64,000 bases of DNA from Nephromyces sp. MM_2019. Lineage: Eukaryota > Apicomplexa > Aconoidasida > Nephromycida. Below, one piece after another: positions 1-13,851 of the stretch. Positions within the stretch are counted from its first letter, which is position 1. Every line of letters begins with the position of its first letter. The translations under genes were made by a program, and so were the position numbers. The notes under the pieces were generated by a model. That model was given only the letters and a program-made list of their open reading frames with translations, was not told the DNA's origin and ran no database searches. The stretch is taken from the NCBI GenBank assembly GCA_015657535.1, contig JADHZB010000351.1, forward strand, positions 1-64,000. Direction: 5' to 3'.

Positions 1-2
1 AA

Positions 3-1178
3 TTATTCAATAAGTGTGTTAAAGACACGATCCCAAAATTTGTAAGATATACCAAATCCTTTAAGAGGGAATTTATAATGATGTTTCATATGATAATTTT
101 TCATTTCTTTAAGGTGTGGTATAAATTCAACAACACTAAAATGGTGTGTAGAATAATGTATCATATCGTATAAAACATATCCTGTTAATACACCAGACCA
201 TAAAAAGAGATAAAACTGTATAGGTATAATAAAATAAGTTATATAAAGAAATGGTGAGGCAAATAAACAAAATAATGCAGGGGGCATGACTAATCTCATT
301 GGATCCATCGGTAATAGGTGATGTACAGAGTGTATTAAAAAATGTAGACAAAGGAATAGGTAATGATCAGGTAAATATTCTTCTAAATAATGAAATAAGA
401 AACGGTGGAATAGATATTCTACAAGTCCCCATGTAAAGAAACCTAATACAAATAGAGCTATCATATTTATATAGGGCATAGGATATAATTGTGCACCAAA
501 ATAAAACATAAAACATATTATGGGTGTGTAAAAAATTGGTATAATATACCAATATGTTTTAGACAACATTTCAAATGGTTCCATTGGGAAAATTTGTAAT
601 ACTTTATTTGTCGTATATGGACAATCAATTAATTTAAAATAATCATCACGATTTAATTTTGAAATCTCAGATAATAAAGGTTTAGTAAAATCAATTAATG
701 AGTGAGGTGAATCATCTAATGTGTCTAAATTATTTGATACCTCTGTTGTTTTTGTTGTAGAAGATATAGATGAATAATTAGAATCTTTATCTGATAATGT
801 GTTGTTTGTATTTAAACTCAAATTAGATGTAATTGAAGCAGGTCTTGTCAAATTTAAATCATTTTTTTCAATGTGTAACTTTGGTGTATCATATAAATAA
901 TTATACTCTAGAGGTATATTATCAGGTTTTTCATTTTTAATATATCCAATTCTATATTTTTCAATTAATTGTTGTGATGATTTTGAGTGCATTGAATCAA
1001 TGAACATCTCGGTACAATCCTTGCCTAAGTATGGTAGGAGGTAATCCATACCACCTGGATGTAAATATAAAAAATGTGTAACATCTAATACATTATTACC
1101 AACAATCATCCAACAGTCATCTTGAGAATTATGTTGTTCGACTGTTTCATTGCTTATATATCCTATGATACTAGACAT
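3..1178 (-). CDS. Fatty acid 2-hydroxylase (cytochrome b5 + hydroxylase fusion, Scs7/FA2H type)
   Basis: Intronless 391-residue ORF, start ATG at 1178, stop TAA at 3-5. Residues about 1-80 form a cytochrome b5 domain with the heme-binding HPGG motif (near residue 40) and the second axial His in MHSKSS. After a Ser/Asn-rich linker (about 100-160), residues about 195-391 are a membrane-bound di-iron sterol/fatty-acid hydroxylase domain with several hydrophobic segments and the expected His boxes: EYLFHRFLFH, HFLIHSVHH followed by DPMRLVMPP, HYSTHH and HMKHHY. This order and the RLVMPP signature are diagnostic of fatty-acid alpha-hydroxylases, which add a 2-hydroxyl to acyl chains of ceramides in the ER. 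Length is normal for the family. The 5' flank (to the right) is unusually GT-rich on the plus strand. Family assignment is secure; substrate is inferred. Confidence 0.93.
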   Translation of the reverse strand: MSSIIGYISNETVEQHNSQDDCWMIVGNNVLDVTHFLYLHPGGMDYLLPYLGKDCTEMFIDSMHSKSSQQLIEKYRIGYIKNEKPDNIPLEYNYLYDTPKLHIEKNDLNLTRPASITSNLSLNTNNTLSDKDSNYSSISSTTKTTEVSNNLDTLDDSPHSLIDFTKPLLSEISKLNRDDYFKLIDCPYTTNKVLQIFPMEPFEMLSKTYWYIIPIFYTPIICFMFYFGAQLYPMPYINMIALFVLGFFTWGLVEYLFHRFLFHYLEEYLPDHYLFLCLHFLIHSVHHLLPMDPMRLVMPPALFCLFASPFLYITYFIIPIQFYLFLWSGVLTGYVLYDMIHYSTHHFSVVEFIPHLKEMKNYHMKHHYKFPLKGFGISYKFWDRVFNTLIE

Positions 1179-1319
1179 TTCTTATCAGCAGTTATATAAG
1201 TTATATATAGGTAGAAAATATAATTTATAAAGTTTTTATATTTGATTTGAATGTTGCGATGTTGATTTTTTATGTATGTAGAATTCTATAATCTGAATTA
1301 ATTATAGGTGATCAAAGTT

Positions 1320-1590
1320 AAGTTTTGTGATGTGTGTAAAGTGATATGAATTGTGTTAAGAATTGCGATGTGTGCTAAGAGTTGAGATGTGTTAAAAGAG
1401 TTGAGATGTGTATCAAGTATAGTGATGTGAGTTAAGATTTGTAATGTGAGTTAAGAGTTATGACATGTATAATTATTGTGATGTGAAACAAGCTTTGTGA
1501 TGTGTGTCAAGTGTTGCGATATGTATTAAGAGATCTAAAGTGTATTAAGTGCTGTAGTTTTAAGAGTTGCAATGCGTTTTATCTGACCAA
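1320..1590. repeat. Degenerate GT-rich minisatellite
   Basis: A word resembling GTTAAGAGTTGTGATGTGT recurs roughly every 18-22 bases with many substitutions (for example GTTAAGAATTGCGATGTGTG, CTAAGAGTTGAGATGTGTT, GTTAAGATTTGTAATGTGA). It lies upstream of the minus-strand hydroxylase gene. No coding potential is apparent. Confidence 0.6.
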
Positions 1591-4500
1591 ATAATTGTTA
1601 CATCTTTATCCTCTCCTATTGAACTAGTGTTGGAATGTTTATAAAGGGTCGTAATTTGTATTAAGAGTTGTCGTTTGATGTGTAGGAGTAAGATGTATAG
1701 AAGTAAGATCTTATATATAGATGAGATCAGATTAGCAGTTTAAAATGAACTGATTGTTCTTTGATCTGATGCTTTGGTAGTAGTGTTTTATCTGGTATGT
1801 GTGTGGGTATAAAATTTGTGTTGAAGCAGTTTAAAATGGAAAATTGATTAAATTTGTAACAATAATGGTCTTATGTCATAAAAATAAAAACAAAAATGGA
1901 TATTTTCAAATTTGCTTCATTTATGGGTTGTTTCCACCAAAAGTAATTTTGAAAAAATTCGAAATTGTTAAAAATTCAAAATTTAAATTCATTGCAGATT
2001 ATCTGTAATGAAATGATTTCGATTAAAACATAAGTTCATTATACTAACAATCTTGCTAATATATGAAGAAGCATTTAATCTACTTTTGAAGCTTTCGTGT
2101 GTGTATAATTTGTGAGGGTTAGATGGTTGTGAATGTATGATTCGAATATTCAAATTGCTAACACATCAATGTGTGCGTTAATCTAGTGACATATCTTTTG
2201 TATTTGAGGATCTCGATGTATGAATACACATCATGTGTGCTCATCGAGTGTATTAATAAGTATAGTGAAAACGTTGGGTGCATGTGTGAAACAACATTTG
2301 CTTATAATAATTATGCGTAGTGTCTTTTCGTCTATGTTTTGTGCACAGTGAGTGAGAGTGGTGATCATTAATTTACGTATATCACGTGTATAGCTGTGTT
2401 GTATGCTTATGCATGTGCACGTAAATACTTTGTGTGTGTAGTGTGTGTGTGTATCCGATTGTATTTACATAATTACAATTTGACTTAACATTCTTCCTTG
2501 TGATCACAAACAGCATCAAGTTAGTGTGTTATCACACTCTAAGCAAATCCATTTTTCTAGTTTTGTTGAACTTAAAGTGCTTCAAATTAGACATAACTAA
2601 ATAACGGTTAACATAAATTGTTTTACAAGTAATCTAGATATATGCAATCTTAGATACAGTGCTCAATATGACATTAGAGTAAGCCGAGCACACTATAAAA
2701 TAAGGAAACTAAATTTTGGTAAGAAATAAATCGAGGAAAACATGAAGTAATATAAAAGAATAATAAAGTTACCTAAAAGACATTCTCAAAGAATGTTTCA
2801 AAAACTTGAAAATTAAGTAAGAATACAAAAGAAATCCCATTAGTGAAACATAGCCTTAATATCATTATTAGCTCTTAACTTGATGTGTTTCCACTCATAG
2901 AATTCAGCCAAAATGAATGCTTGATTTTTACCAAAACTACTTTTTGAAATCTGAGATATATAATTAATCCTAAAATCAATCAACAAATGTATGTTGAAAT
3001 TTTAGATTCTCTATAAAAACCAGGGCTTAACACACTTAAACTTGTTTTGAAATATTATTTTTCTTTCAGGAAAATTAATTACTTCGTAGGGATTCCTAGC
3101 TCCATATGGAATAGATCGTACTAATCTCTTACTTAATATTGCCAAACACACTTACTGCTTTTTAAAAATATTCAAATGTTAGCAATTTGGAATAAATAAT
3201 AAATATATTCTCAAGCCTAAATATAATACCTGGTTATCACTTGATATGTGATAACTTGTGTGTGTAATAATTACTTAAAAATGTTATCAATGCAACTACA
3301 AAAAATGTGTTATTCTGAATTCTAACCAAAGCTTTTTAGTTTGTTAACAAGTTAGAGGGGGTACAATGAATGAGACTAAATAAAGTTTAAGTTAGCTAAA
3401 ATACTTAATGATACTTTTTATTTGAGAATAGAATCAGTAAAAGGTTTCATGAAGGATTGGATTAGGATGAGTGAAAATGTTTGTACAGAAAGTGCATACT
3501 TTGAAGAAAATCAAAAATATAAAGATAAAGTTGGGAGAATCTCAAAAAATACATTATCAGGTGTTGAGAAATAAGATTAATTTATATGGAAAGGACCAAA
3601 TAGTTTAATTGTCAGTCCAAAATATTTTTGCAATCTTCAATATTTTTAACCTAAATTTTCAATAAATGTAAAATTTCGTTTCCATATTCCTCAACTCAAG
3701 ATTTTGCACAAGACTCATTACATAGACATTTTTGAAATCATATTTCAAGTGAGCTCAAGATTATTAAATTCCCTATATTTGTATAATTAGTGTTTTATTC
3801 ACTATAAATTTGTTTGAATTTTGTTGGATAAGTTTTAAAGAAGTAAGCTCTACATGCCAGAATTTTAACATTGATACTAGAAATTTTTAATATATGATTA
3901 AAAATTATTTCATGGGTCTTTGTTTTTTGCTTTTAGGTGTGTCTATTTTGACATGTTTGTTCATGTGTATGTATTTTTATGTGTATACATGTGTGCTTGC
4001 ATGTGTATGTATGTTTATATATGTCTTTATGTGTACTTGTGAATGAGTATATATAAACAAAAATGGGCTTTTGAATTGTCTTATTCTTAGAGTAATAAAT
4101 TTTACTCCCCAAATTTTTATTTTTTATGGTTTATATTTAGATTAAATTTATCCATACATATATATTTAGATGCATAAATGTATCAATGAAAAACAAAGTT
4201 CATGTTCATAAGTCTAATTTGGCTAAATGATTTGCACTGACGGATAAGAAAGTTGCTATACATTGTGTTAAAATTATGAACATACTTAATTATTCATGTA
4301 CTCAGCTATGTACTCATTGTATATCTTTAACACTTTAAGATGAGCACAAATATATGGACGAAAATGCATATATATATATATACATATGTGCTTAACTTAA
4401 TCATTTAAAAGAAATTATTTAAAAATAAAGATAAGCTTAAAAATTGGACGGTAAATCATGTTTAGATTAATTCGTTTTATTTCCCCTTCAGAAAGATTAA

Positions 4501-4739
4501 ATTTGATTATTATTAATAATTTTTCTTAAGATCACGCAAATCAATTCAAGATACTTACCAACTAACTCAGTACTTAAGCATTTGTAATTATAATATATAT
4601 CAAAAAGATTAAATCATCGTTAGTCAACAGCCAAGCATACAAAAATAATACTAGGTTAGGTATCTTATAAAAGTGTAAAAAAACATTTCACATGGTAAAA
4701 CACATGGTAAACTTACACAATTAATTTGCACTTACAAAT

Positions 4740-5360
4740 CCAAATTCGAACAGCACCACAAAGCACTCATACATTCCATTACATACACACATTTCTATCT
4801 ACATAAAATCTTAACCACAAATACATATATACACTAACACACCCCCAAATATACCAACACATACAGAGATATATAAACACGCTCACACACATTTCAACAG
4901 AAACATATTTTTCAACAGACATACAAACATTTCAACACACATACACTTATACCAACACACACACACATATACCAATACATATACGCATATACCATTACAC
5001 AAACGCATATAGCAACCCAAATACAATATTCCAACATATACACACAATATATCCACACCCATACACATATACCTACACACACGCAACATAACAATACACA
5101 CACACACAATATACCAATACATATATACAACACACTAATACACCAACCCAACACACCAATACACACACAGATATATGCTAATTCATACACACACACCAAA
5201 ACACACACACACCAACACTCATACATACCAACACTCACACACACATACTAAAACTCACACATACCAACACACACACATCAACAGATACACACACACCAAC
5301 ACACCCAAACATCCCTAAAATACACTCACACACCAATACAAATACACATTACCGTATACA
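4740..5360. repeat. AC-rich degenerate microsatellite block
   Basis: Runs of ACACACA mixed with ACACCAAC, ATACCAAC and ATATACC words over about 600 bases. It lies immediately 5' of the plus-strand nucleotidyltransferase gene beginning at 5514 and may form part of its promoter region (inference). Confidence 0.8.
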
Positions 5361-5513
5361 CATTAACACATACACGATACATTTTCAATGATATAATAAA
5401 TGAATTACATCAAAGCACAACAAATAATTTAAATTCCATTTTTTTTTTTTGAAATATAAATATAAATACACATTTTTTTTATTTCATTATAGATTTGAAT
5501 TATTACTATAAAA

Positions 5514-8410
5514 ATGGATGAATTAAATATTAATGATTTATACAGAAAATTTCAACAACTTTCAAAAACAGGAGAAAAACATCAAATTGTTAGAGAACTT
5601 TTAAAAAATTGGTATAAAATTAAATTAAAAACTCAAAATGAAAAAACCTATTTTATTAATATTTTAAAACAATATGTCAACCAAATGAAACAATTTCAAC
5701 TAATTCAATCAGACATGAATTATCTCTTGGGTCCTTATATATACTCAATCTTGAATAAAGACATATATAATGAACCTAAAGGCTGTATAGGAAGTATATA
5801 TATACATATATATTGATTAGATGGGGAATGAGGGTGAGGGGAATTTTGATATGTTTTAGATTTAAATATATGCGTGTGTATGTGTATTAATTATTTATAT
5901 TTAAATAATTGTATGTGAAGATTAATAAGTTTATGTATAGTTTAATATATATATATATACATATATATATATTAAAATGCAAATTGCATAATATCTACAT
6001 TGAAATTGATATTTATCTGAATAATTTTATATTTAAATATATTCACAAAATTAATGTATTAAAATTTATGATTACACATACTTCATGTTACAATTCTATT
6101 AATTTATGTATACATGCTTGAACTTTTATATAAACAAATTTATATCTCAAAATATACACATTTACAATCCAACTCACACACACATTAAATAGCCTACATA
6201 CATACAGAATACCCAAAGCACACAATACACACCCTAAACATCATCCTATACACACCTTTAGCATAAAATTTTACTTAAACATCAGCCTATACATGCCCTC
6301 AGCAAAAACACATAGTGTACAAGCTCCACCTCCCACCACCGCAAAATAAAATTTGGAAACAACAACTCAAGAGTATATACTAAAATATATATATGTGCTG
6401 TGTGTGTTTTTATGTGTACATACATTTAGATCACGACATAAGAAAACATAGTAAAGCTTTAATGGATTTAATAAATAATTCAATTTGTTCTGAAGATCTA
6501 ACTAATAGTAGAAATAATTTAAAATCAATCATCACAACAAAGGTTAAAGAGATTATCAAATGTGAAATAAATGAATATGGGGCAGGAATTACACCTTTAT
6601 TACTTAACACATCTGATATTGACTTAACATTAGGTATAACACAAGAAGCATATGTAGAATATGAATTTAAAGAAAAAAAATTATTTAATAAAATTTCTTC
6701 ATCTCTCAAATATTGGGATAATAAAACATATGCTAAGGACTCAGAGACTAAAATATTATCAAAGAGATCTTTACTCACTATTACATTTATTGATATAAGA
6801 CTCGATTCTAAATTGAAAGTACAATTCACTATTAACAATATTGTACCCCAGGTTATCATTCTTGATGATTACAATTTTATAGCCTTATTTATTTACACAC
6901 AAATATACATAGATTTACGCATATCCAAACATAAACACACACAAGCGTACACACATACACAAACATTAACATATACATTCACAAATACATACACACATTC
7001 ATGTATTTAAACTATATATTTACATCAGATCAATAGCAACTTTATAATTCAAATTTGCCAATTTGATCAGAGGATTGCACTCTTGTGTTTATCAATAAAA
7101 ATTTGGGCAATTAGCAGGAAAATTTCAGATGCATATTCGGGCTATATTTCAAACTATTTTTGGACATTAATTACATATTTCTTTCTCATCAATTTAAACC
7201 CTAAAATTACTATTAACTTTCTCAATCCACCCATAAGATATCAATCTCAGGTTATCAAAAAAGTTTAGGTTCACGCACAAACACATTTTTTTATTTTATT
7301 TTCTAGTTTAATACACATTATAAACTATTATACATTTAAATTAATTTTGACACATTAGTATGAAGTTTGATAAATTAGTATGAAGTATGACAATACATGA
7401 TGAAGTATCGCATGCGATGTCGTATGATACATAATGTAGAATTACACATTATGAAGTATCATTACCCATAATAAACGATTACACATATTCTGTCAACCTC
7501 TCAATTTCATAATTTTATCTTCTCTTATTACTATGTATATATATATATATATATATAAATATATATATATATAAATATATAGCGTAATATATAGTTTATT
7601 ATATATTTATAATATATAGTTTTACACATATTCCCAACAACTACTCTTTATATATATACTTTTCCATCATACACACATATCTACAGGAATCATTTATACA
7701 ATTTTTCTATTATAGACATGTTTCTAACCAACTCATATACACATTTTTTTTAGCTAGAACAAGTTAATAGTAATGACCAACAACTTTCTTATTGGAAATT
7801 ACCCAGTACACAAAATGGCCAAAGAGCAGTAAAATTTGATGATTTAAATAACACAGACCCTCTCTACCAATTATTTTACAAATTTTTTGAGTTCTATTGC
7901 GTTGTATTTGATAGATTTCAATATGCTATTAGCTTCCGTTACACACAAGAAAACCAATTTATTACAAAGGAGAAACTCTTTGAATTACACAATCATGGTA
8001 TAAATCAATTTTACACATTTATTCTGGTGTAAAGCTATCTATATATCTGTTTGTGTATGAATCTGCATGTGTGTGTGTGTGTATTTAAATATATATATAT
8101 ATGTATACATGTAAATGTGTATATACATATATTTTTGTACTTATATATATTAGAATTATACATACATATATATATAATTTTATTCAAAACATATCCAAAT
8201 ATATATATTTATATACAACATGTGTGTATAGATTTCAAAGAGAAAGAACAAGTATTACTGCATTTTATTATAGAAGACCCCTTCCGTTATGGTGATATCC
8301 ATTACCCAACAAAAATTTCAACTGAAAATGAAATTTGGAATGAATTTATGAGGGCTTACGATTTATTAAAAAAAAACAGACCTATTGATGAAATATTTGA
8401 AAAGAAATAA
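5514..8410 (+). CDS. Divergent non-canonical poly(A)/poly(U) polymerase (Cid1/TUTase family)
   Basis: Five exons joined by phase-consistent GT-AG introns: 5514-5793, 6430-6851, 7029-7250, 7754-7997, 8232-8410 (448 residues; an alternative first donor at 5785 is also in phase). Residues about 140-235 are a nucleotidyltransferase fold: YGAG, then TSDIDL with the first two catalytic Asp (D156, D158). The third strand reads KVQFTINN where the family has a third Asp before the NN pair; here it is Gln225 (codon 6822-6824). Exon 3 carries the central-domain signature RIALLCLSIKIWA followed by KISDAYSGYISNY, and exons 4-5 the PAP-associated domain (YQLFYKFFEFY, then FIIEDPF). The family adds A or U tails to RNA 3' ends. 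With GS changed to GA and the third Asp missing, activity is doubtful. Introns are rich in TA and AC repeats. Confidence 0.85.
7407..7418. repeat. 12-bp perfect palindrome in intron 3
   Basis: ATCGCATGCGAT lies within intron 3 of the nucleotidyltransferase gene, in a stretch (about 7350-7480) where the word TGAAGTATGA/TGAAGTATCA recurs four to five times. It is more GC-rich than its surroundings. Function unknown; it may be chance. Confidence 0.5.
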
Positions 8411-9064
8411 AATAATCAACATATACACATATTGACTGGACAGCATTTAAAAGCTCATACACACATAAACACATACACACACATAAACATATACTCACAC
8501 ATATAACAAAACACACACATAGACACATACACTCACATAAACACACACATACACACACACACACATACACATAAGTAAACACATACATACACATATGTAA
8601 AGACATACATACACATATACGCGCATATAAACACACTTACACATATACACACACTCACACATATACACACAGATACATACACACATTAATACCCTACTCA
8701 ATACATATAAAGCCGTACACTTGCCTTATCTAATGACTAATTCTCATTTATAAATGGATATATATGCTACACACGCAAGTTGGTACAAATGTGAGATATA
8801 GATATACACAATATAAGATATACAATCCTAAAAATTATACTATATAAACAAAAAATCAGAGATATACACACCTACAAAGTTAGATAATCTGAGATACACA
8901 TACACACACATCCAGTATGTTTAAACACATACATAATATAATTACACAATTAAATTAATTTCAAATTATATCTATTTATATTGTACTATTTATTTTTCAA
9001 TCTTAAATAATTATACTTAACAGTAAATTATCATTAAAGCATTCATACTCATTTGCTTGTATTC

Positions 9065-9170
9065 ATATATGTGTGTGCGTATACATGTGTGTGTGTGTGC
9101 ATGTATGCATGTGTGTGTGTGTGCATGTATGCATGTGTGTGTGTGCATGTATGTATGTATAGGCGTGTGT
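9065..9170. repeat. GT-rich tandem repeat, unit about 22 bp
   Basis: Three adjacent copies of a unit of the form GTGTGTGTGTGCATGTATGCAT are visible, the last ones slightly shorter or mutated. A classic variable microsatellite/minisatellite. Confidence 0.8.
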
Positions 9171-9989
9171 GTATGGGCTTGTGGATTAATTAAAATATGA
9201 AATAACATATGTGGGGTTTGAGCGCAAGACTTATATTTTTAAGTATAAACTGTGCGTGTGTATACTAGTTTCTAAAATGCATAAATATATATATATTTAT
9301 ATATATATCATATAATATTTGTGTGTGTAGAATTAAATAAAAAATTAGCTTAGATATAGGGAGTGATTGGGTAGCTTTGATTTAAGTTTTATTAAATTTG
9401 TAAACAATAACTTTAGCTCATTATTTCTAGCTTAGTTGAAAAGTCTTGGATAATATCAATTTGCATGTTCCTGAAGAAAACATAGTATTAAGTATGTGGG
9501 CGTGTGTGTGTTTTATATCTAGATAGATATGTATAAGTTCATGTTTATTTTATAGGTTTTACAGTTTGTTGTGTGTAGGTTTATGCATTTTTATATGCAT
9601 TGTATGTGTATACCTTGCACCTTTAGCGTGCTTGTGTGCAGTTATGCATATATGTTTTATATTTATGTTTTTGTTTGTGGATTTGTATTTATATTAAACT
9701 GTGTAATAATGTACGCAAGGGTTGTTTTATTTAATAACAAAGTATGAGATAATTTTCTATGTTAAGTTTTAAACACACACATATACTCATATACATTGAG
9801 AGATATATTACTAGTATGCTTTCACACATATTATATATGTTAACATCTATAGATGCACACATGATCTACATAATTTTTACACATAAAATGGTATATTTAC
9901 ATAAAAATATTATTACACACGTAATATATTATGTTCACATAGAAACACACAATTATTTTTCATTTAATTCAAGACAGCCATAACTAGCA

Positions 9990-10440
9990 CTACCCTTAAT
10001 TTTATACATATACCCAAACAAACCCAATAACACATCCAAACACATATGCACACATACACTCACATATATATATATACATACACACACACACACATACCCA
10101 CACACATATATACCCACGCATACACCATCCTACACCTACAAACTCCCACCCACTTATAAATAACTACACCATCTACACTCACACATAAACGCACACATAC
10201 GTATATATATAAACACACATACTCGCATACTCATATACACAGACACACATACACACACACATTTATATATATAAAATCTATGCATACATATATATATATA
10301 TACGTAGATCTTAAACACCCATCACTTAACAATTTAATCTATATATATATATAAATATATTACTATATATATATATATATATATATCTACACTTATATAC
10401 ATTTATATATACACACATATATACATATATATAGATACAC
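9990..10440. repeat. AC/TA microsatellite field
   Basis: Alternating runs of ACACACAC, TATATATA and ACACATATATA words over about 450 bases, about 650 bases upstream of the UBE2W-like gene start. Confidence 0.8.
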
Positions 10441-11079
10441 ACACTTTTGCAATTACCAACTTCACTTTTGCCTTGATTTAAATCTCATATTACTATAAAA
10501 TTAATTTAAATTCGAAATATTTATTTCATCTATACTAAATTCTGAATTAAACTCAATTATTAAATATATACACACTTTATAATAAACTATTTGATTAGTG
10601 CACTTAATCACTCATATATCTCCCCAAATTCATATTCATAACACATCGTTATTGCTACACAAACTATACAAACCCTCCCATAACCCACTCTCCCCCTACC
10701 AACCTCCCTCCTTTAGCATATATCTCCCCTCTCCCTCCCTACACATACATACACAGCACTCTTCTCTCTCCCTACACTTATTTCTACCCACCATCATTCC
10801 CTCTCAACACACCGACTCGAATATACCCTCTTCACACTCTACACATACCTGTACTTCCCTCTTACCTCCCTACATATACTTAGCTACTAACCCCAACTCC
10901 CTATTATACCACACACACACACACACATACACAGCCCAACACATACACACGCACTCATCCTCAACTCTCTCCTCTAACAAAACTTGTAGTTATAATTTAA
11001 AAGCATTTTAATATATTAAATTAATGGGCCTATTCAATTTTAATATTTGTGTGTGTAAAAATTAAGAAAATTGTAACTT

Positions 11080-11694
11080 ATGGGAAACACTAAAAGTAAT
11101 AATATAAGACAAAACTCTGAAACTACATATAGTAAAGTTTCAGACCATCTTAGTGATTTAGCAAATGAATTGATTAAACTGGATAATCAAAATGAGGTAA
11201 AAACAATGAATTTAGAGTTTAAAAAACAATAATTATATAATATACACACATTTATATATTGATTTTACATACTTATATACTCCATTCCTACAAATATTAT
11301 TTTATATATTTATGTACTCAAATTACACATATATAAATTAATTTGATATATTTATATATCAATTTAATACATTTACACATCAATTTGATTAATTCATACA
11401 TCGATTTCACACATTTATGTATCAATTTGATACATTATTTTCACCATTTATAAATCAATTTAATCTATTCATATATTTATTCTAAACATTCATACTATAT
11501 ACAATCAACATATCAAAATTTTTTATTTTTCAGGCTAAAAAATTCAACGAGACTATTAACAACTTAATCTTGATCCTTTATAAGTAAAATAATACCTATT
11601 TTCAATTGATATGTATACATGTGTGTGTGTGTATAGTATGTGTGTGGGAGATGTGGGGGGGTATATGATGTATATATGAATCGGTTGTGAAGGC

Positions 11695-11729
<35 letters not shown>

Positions 11730-13809
11730 CGCTTGTTTTGTGTGTATATTTACTATATACATCTTTTTCTATGTTGTACTATGTATTTATTTTTGTGTGT
11801 ATTAATTTTGTTTGTGTATGATGTGTAATTAATTAATATATATATATATTTTATAATTTTATATTTAATATAGTATCTTAACAAAAGAAACTTCTTTCAA
11901 TGGGAAAACTATTGCATTGGACAAGGACCCCAAATATATTATTAACCTTAACATTGTAAACTGATTGTGTGTGCATTATTAGTATGACTTGATGTCTATG
12001 TTTAAAGCATTGTGATGTATGTATACACTCTTGTTATCATTTGAAGCCTACACACTACCCCTGTAGCTTAATATCTATGTATATGATGCGTATTATATAA
12101 TATATATGTATACTATTACTATTATATAACATGTATTTATATTATTACTAACACTGTTTATATATGAAATTTTATTTTACTCAAGGTTAAGAATTGGTAT
12201 AACCACAAACTTCTGTTAAAATCATGTTGTATTAAGATGGTATTCTTAAAATTATTTATATTTTTTTTTATTATACGACACACACATCTTTTATCTTTAT
12301 TTTATATAGTCAGAATATGGAACTTTTGCACAAACAGATGAATATGGTTATTACTTAAGGTATGCTATTCCTATTTTACCTAGCACACATCTTACACCTC
12401 ACCTCTGATTTACCAAGACACCTAACTATTTACACACACTTATATATATATATATTACCTAGTTTAGATTTCGTCTCTCACAATTACACTATACACTCTA
12501 CACCCATATACAACCAATTACTTATCCTAGCTTTCCACTGATGTAGATATAGTAATGCCATATAAATATCTAACTTAAATCACTCACACAACACCTGCCT
12601 ACACATACCCAATTCACACCTAAAACACATCTATATACACATATCATATTTATTTAAAAAAAAATAGATCATTATTAGCTATATTAAAATATTGCACCTA
12701 CCAAAATAAACAAACTATTACACCTGACACTTCTACTTTGGACCCCGATTCAATTTTTAAAAACCAAGTTGAAGATTTTTTTAAAGCATATAAAGATAAC
12801 ATAAACTTTCCAAACAATTCACAGACACAAAATAACACACCCATTTCATCAAATAAACCACACACAGAACCTAATTACCACTTTTCAAGAAACACTCAAC
12901 CTGTAAATAATAATATGCACACACCCAACAAAAGTACTACCACTGAAACACCTTCTAAAATACCAACATTTAATCCTATTAATATAACTGTTCCAAAGAG
13001 TCGTACTGGTAAAAGAACAATCGGTTTAAGAAGGTAACAAAAAGCCTACATATCTTAACGTACACATACACATATATACTCGTGCTCATATTTACACACA
13101 CATATTACCTTTGCTTATATATACATACACGAATCTATTATATACCAATACTAATACATGCATTAATTCGGATATTGATATGTATATACATATTCAATAG
13201 TATTATACACTATATATATATATATATATGTTTGTGCTTATATATTTCAACTTTGATAGATTCATATTATATTTTTTTTTCATATTTTTTTACAAACAAC
13301 ACACAGCACAGTACACACACAAAACATACACACAATATATATACATACACTCACACAATATATATATAATTTATATAGATTAGAAAGTGAACGAAAAGTT
13401 CTCTTATCAAATCAAAATGAGGGGATTCGCCTTGTACAAGAATTGGGAAATATTTGGATAGTTGAAATTGATGGAGCAGTGAACACACTCTATGAAAATG
13501 AAACATACACACTGCGTTTTAAATTTGAGGATAATTATCCAATTGGTATGACATATATATATATATATATACTTTAACTAATATATATGCACATGCATTA
13601 AAAATATTATTAAATGATTTTTTTTTATTGTTTCTTTGAGATGTGTACATTTTTAATATCTCGTTAATGATTTTTCATATATGGGTACAACTACTTTACT
13701 CATTTTTTTGATAGAATATAGATTTTATACAATTTATGCACAAATAAATTTCCTTAAATTACAAATACAATTCAGTGATATACATGGCCATATACATATA
13801 ATAAACATT

Positions 13810-13851
<42 letters not shown>

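Larger units (their letters stand above)
1179..5513. other. Long non-coding interval with GT-rich and AC-rich degenerate repeats
   Basis: About 4.3 kb with no convincing coding exon on either strand. It holds a degenerate GT-rich minisatellite (about 1320-1590), further GT-rich sequence around 2340-2460 and 3935-4060, ordinary AT-rich sequence, and a long AC-rich tract (about 4740-5360) directly upstream of the nucleotidyltransferase gene. The ORFs on the minus strand at 4883-5244 are only translations of the AC repeat. Confidence 0.7.
8411..11079. other. Non-coding interval dominated by simple repeats
   Basis: Between the nucleotidyltransferase and the UBE2W-like gene. It contains an AC microsatellite (about 8455-8695), a GT tandem repeat (about 9065-9170), GT-rich sequence to about 9700, an AC/TA repeat field (about 9990-10440) and a pyrimidine-rich block (about 10620-10990) just upstream of the next gene. 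Open frames here are translations of repeats; I see no family match. Confidence 0.75.

Noticed and set aside
4883..5244. Minus-strand ORFs full of Cys, Val and Tyr
   Set aside because: They are translations of the AC-rich microsatellite in different frames; same for 8382-8701, 9017-9208 and 50556-50821.
10598..11011. 137-codon plus-strand ORF rich in Pro, Ser, His
   Set aside because: It covers a low-complexity pyrimidine/AC repeat block with no recognisable motif and precedes a real gene start at 11080.
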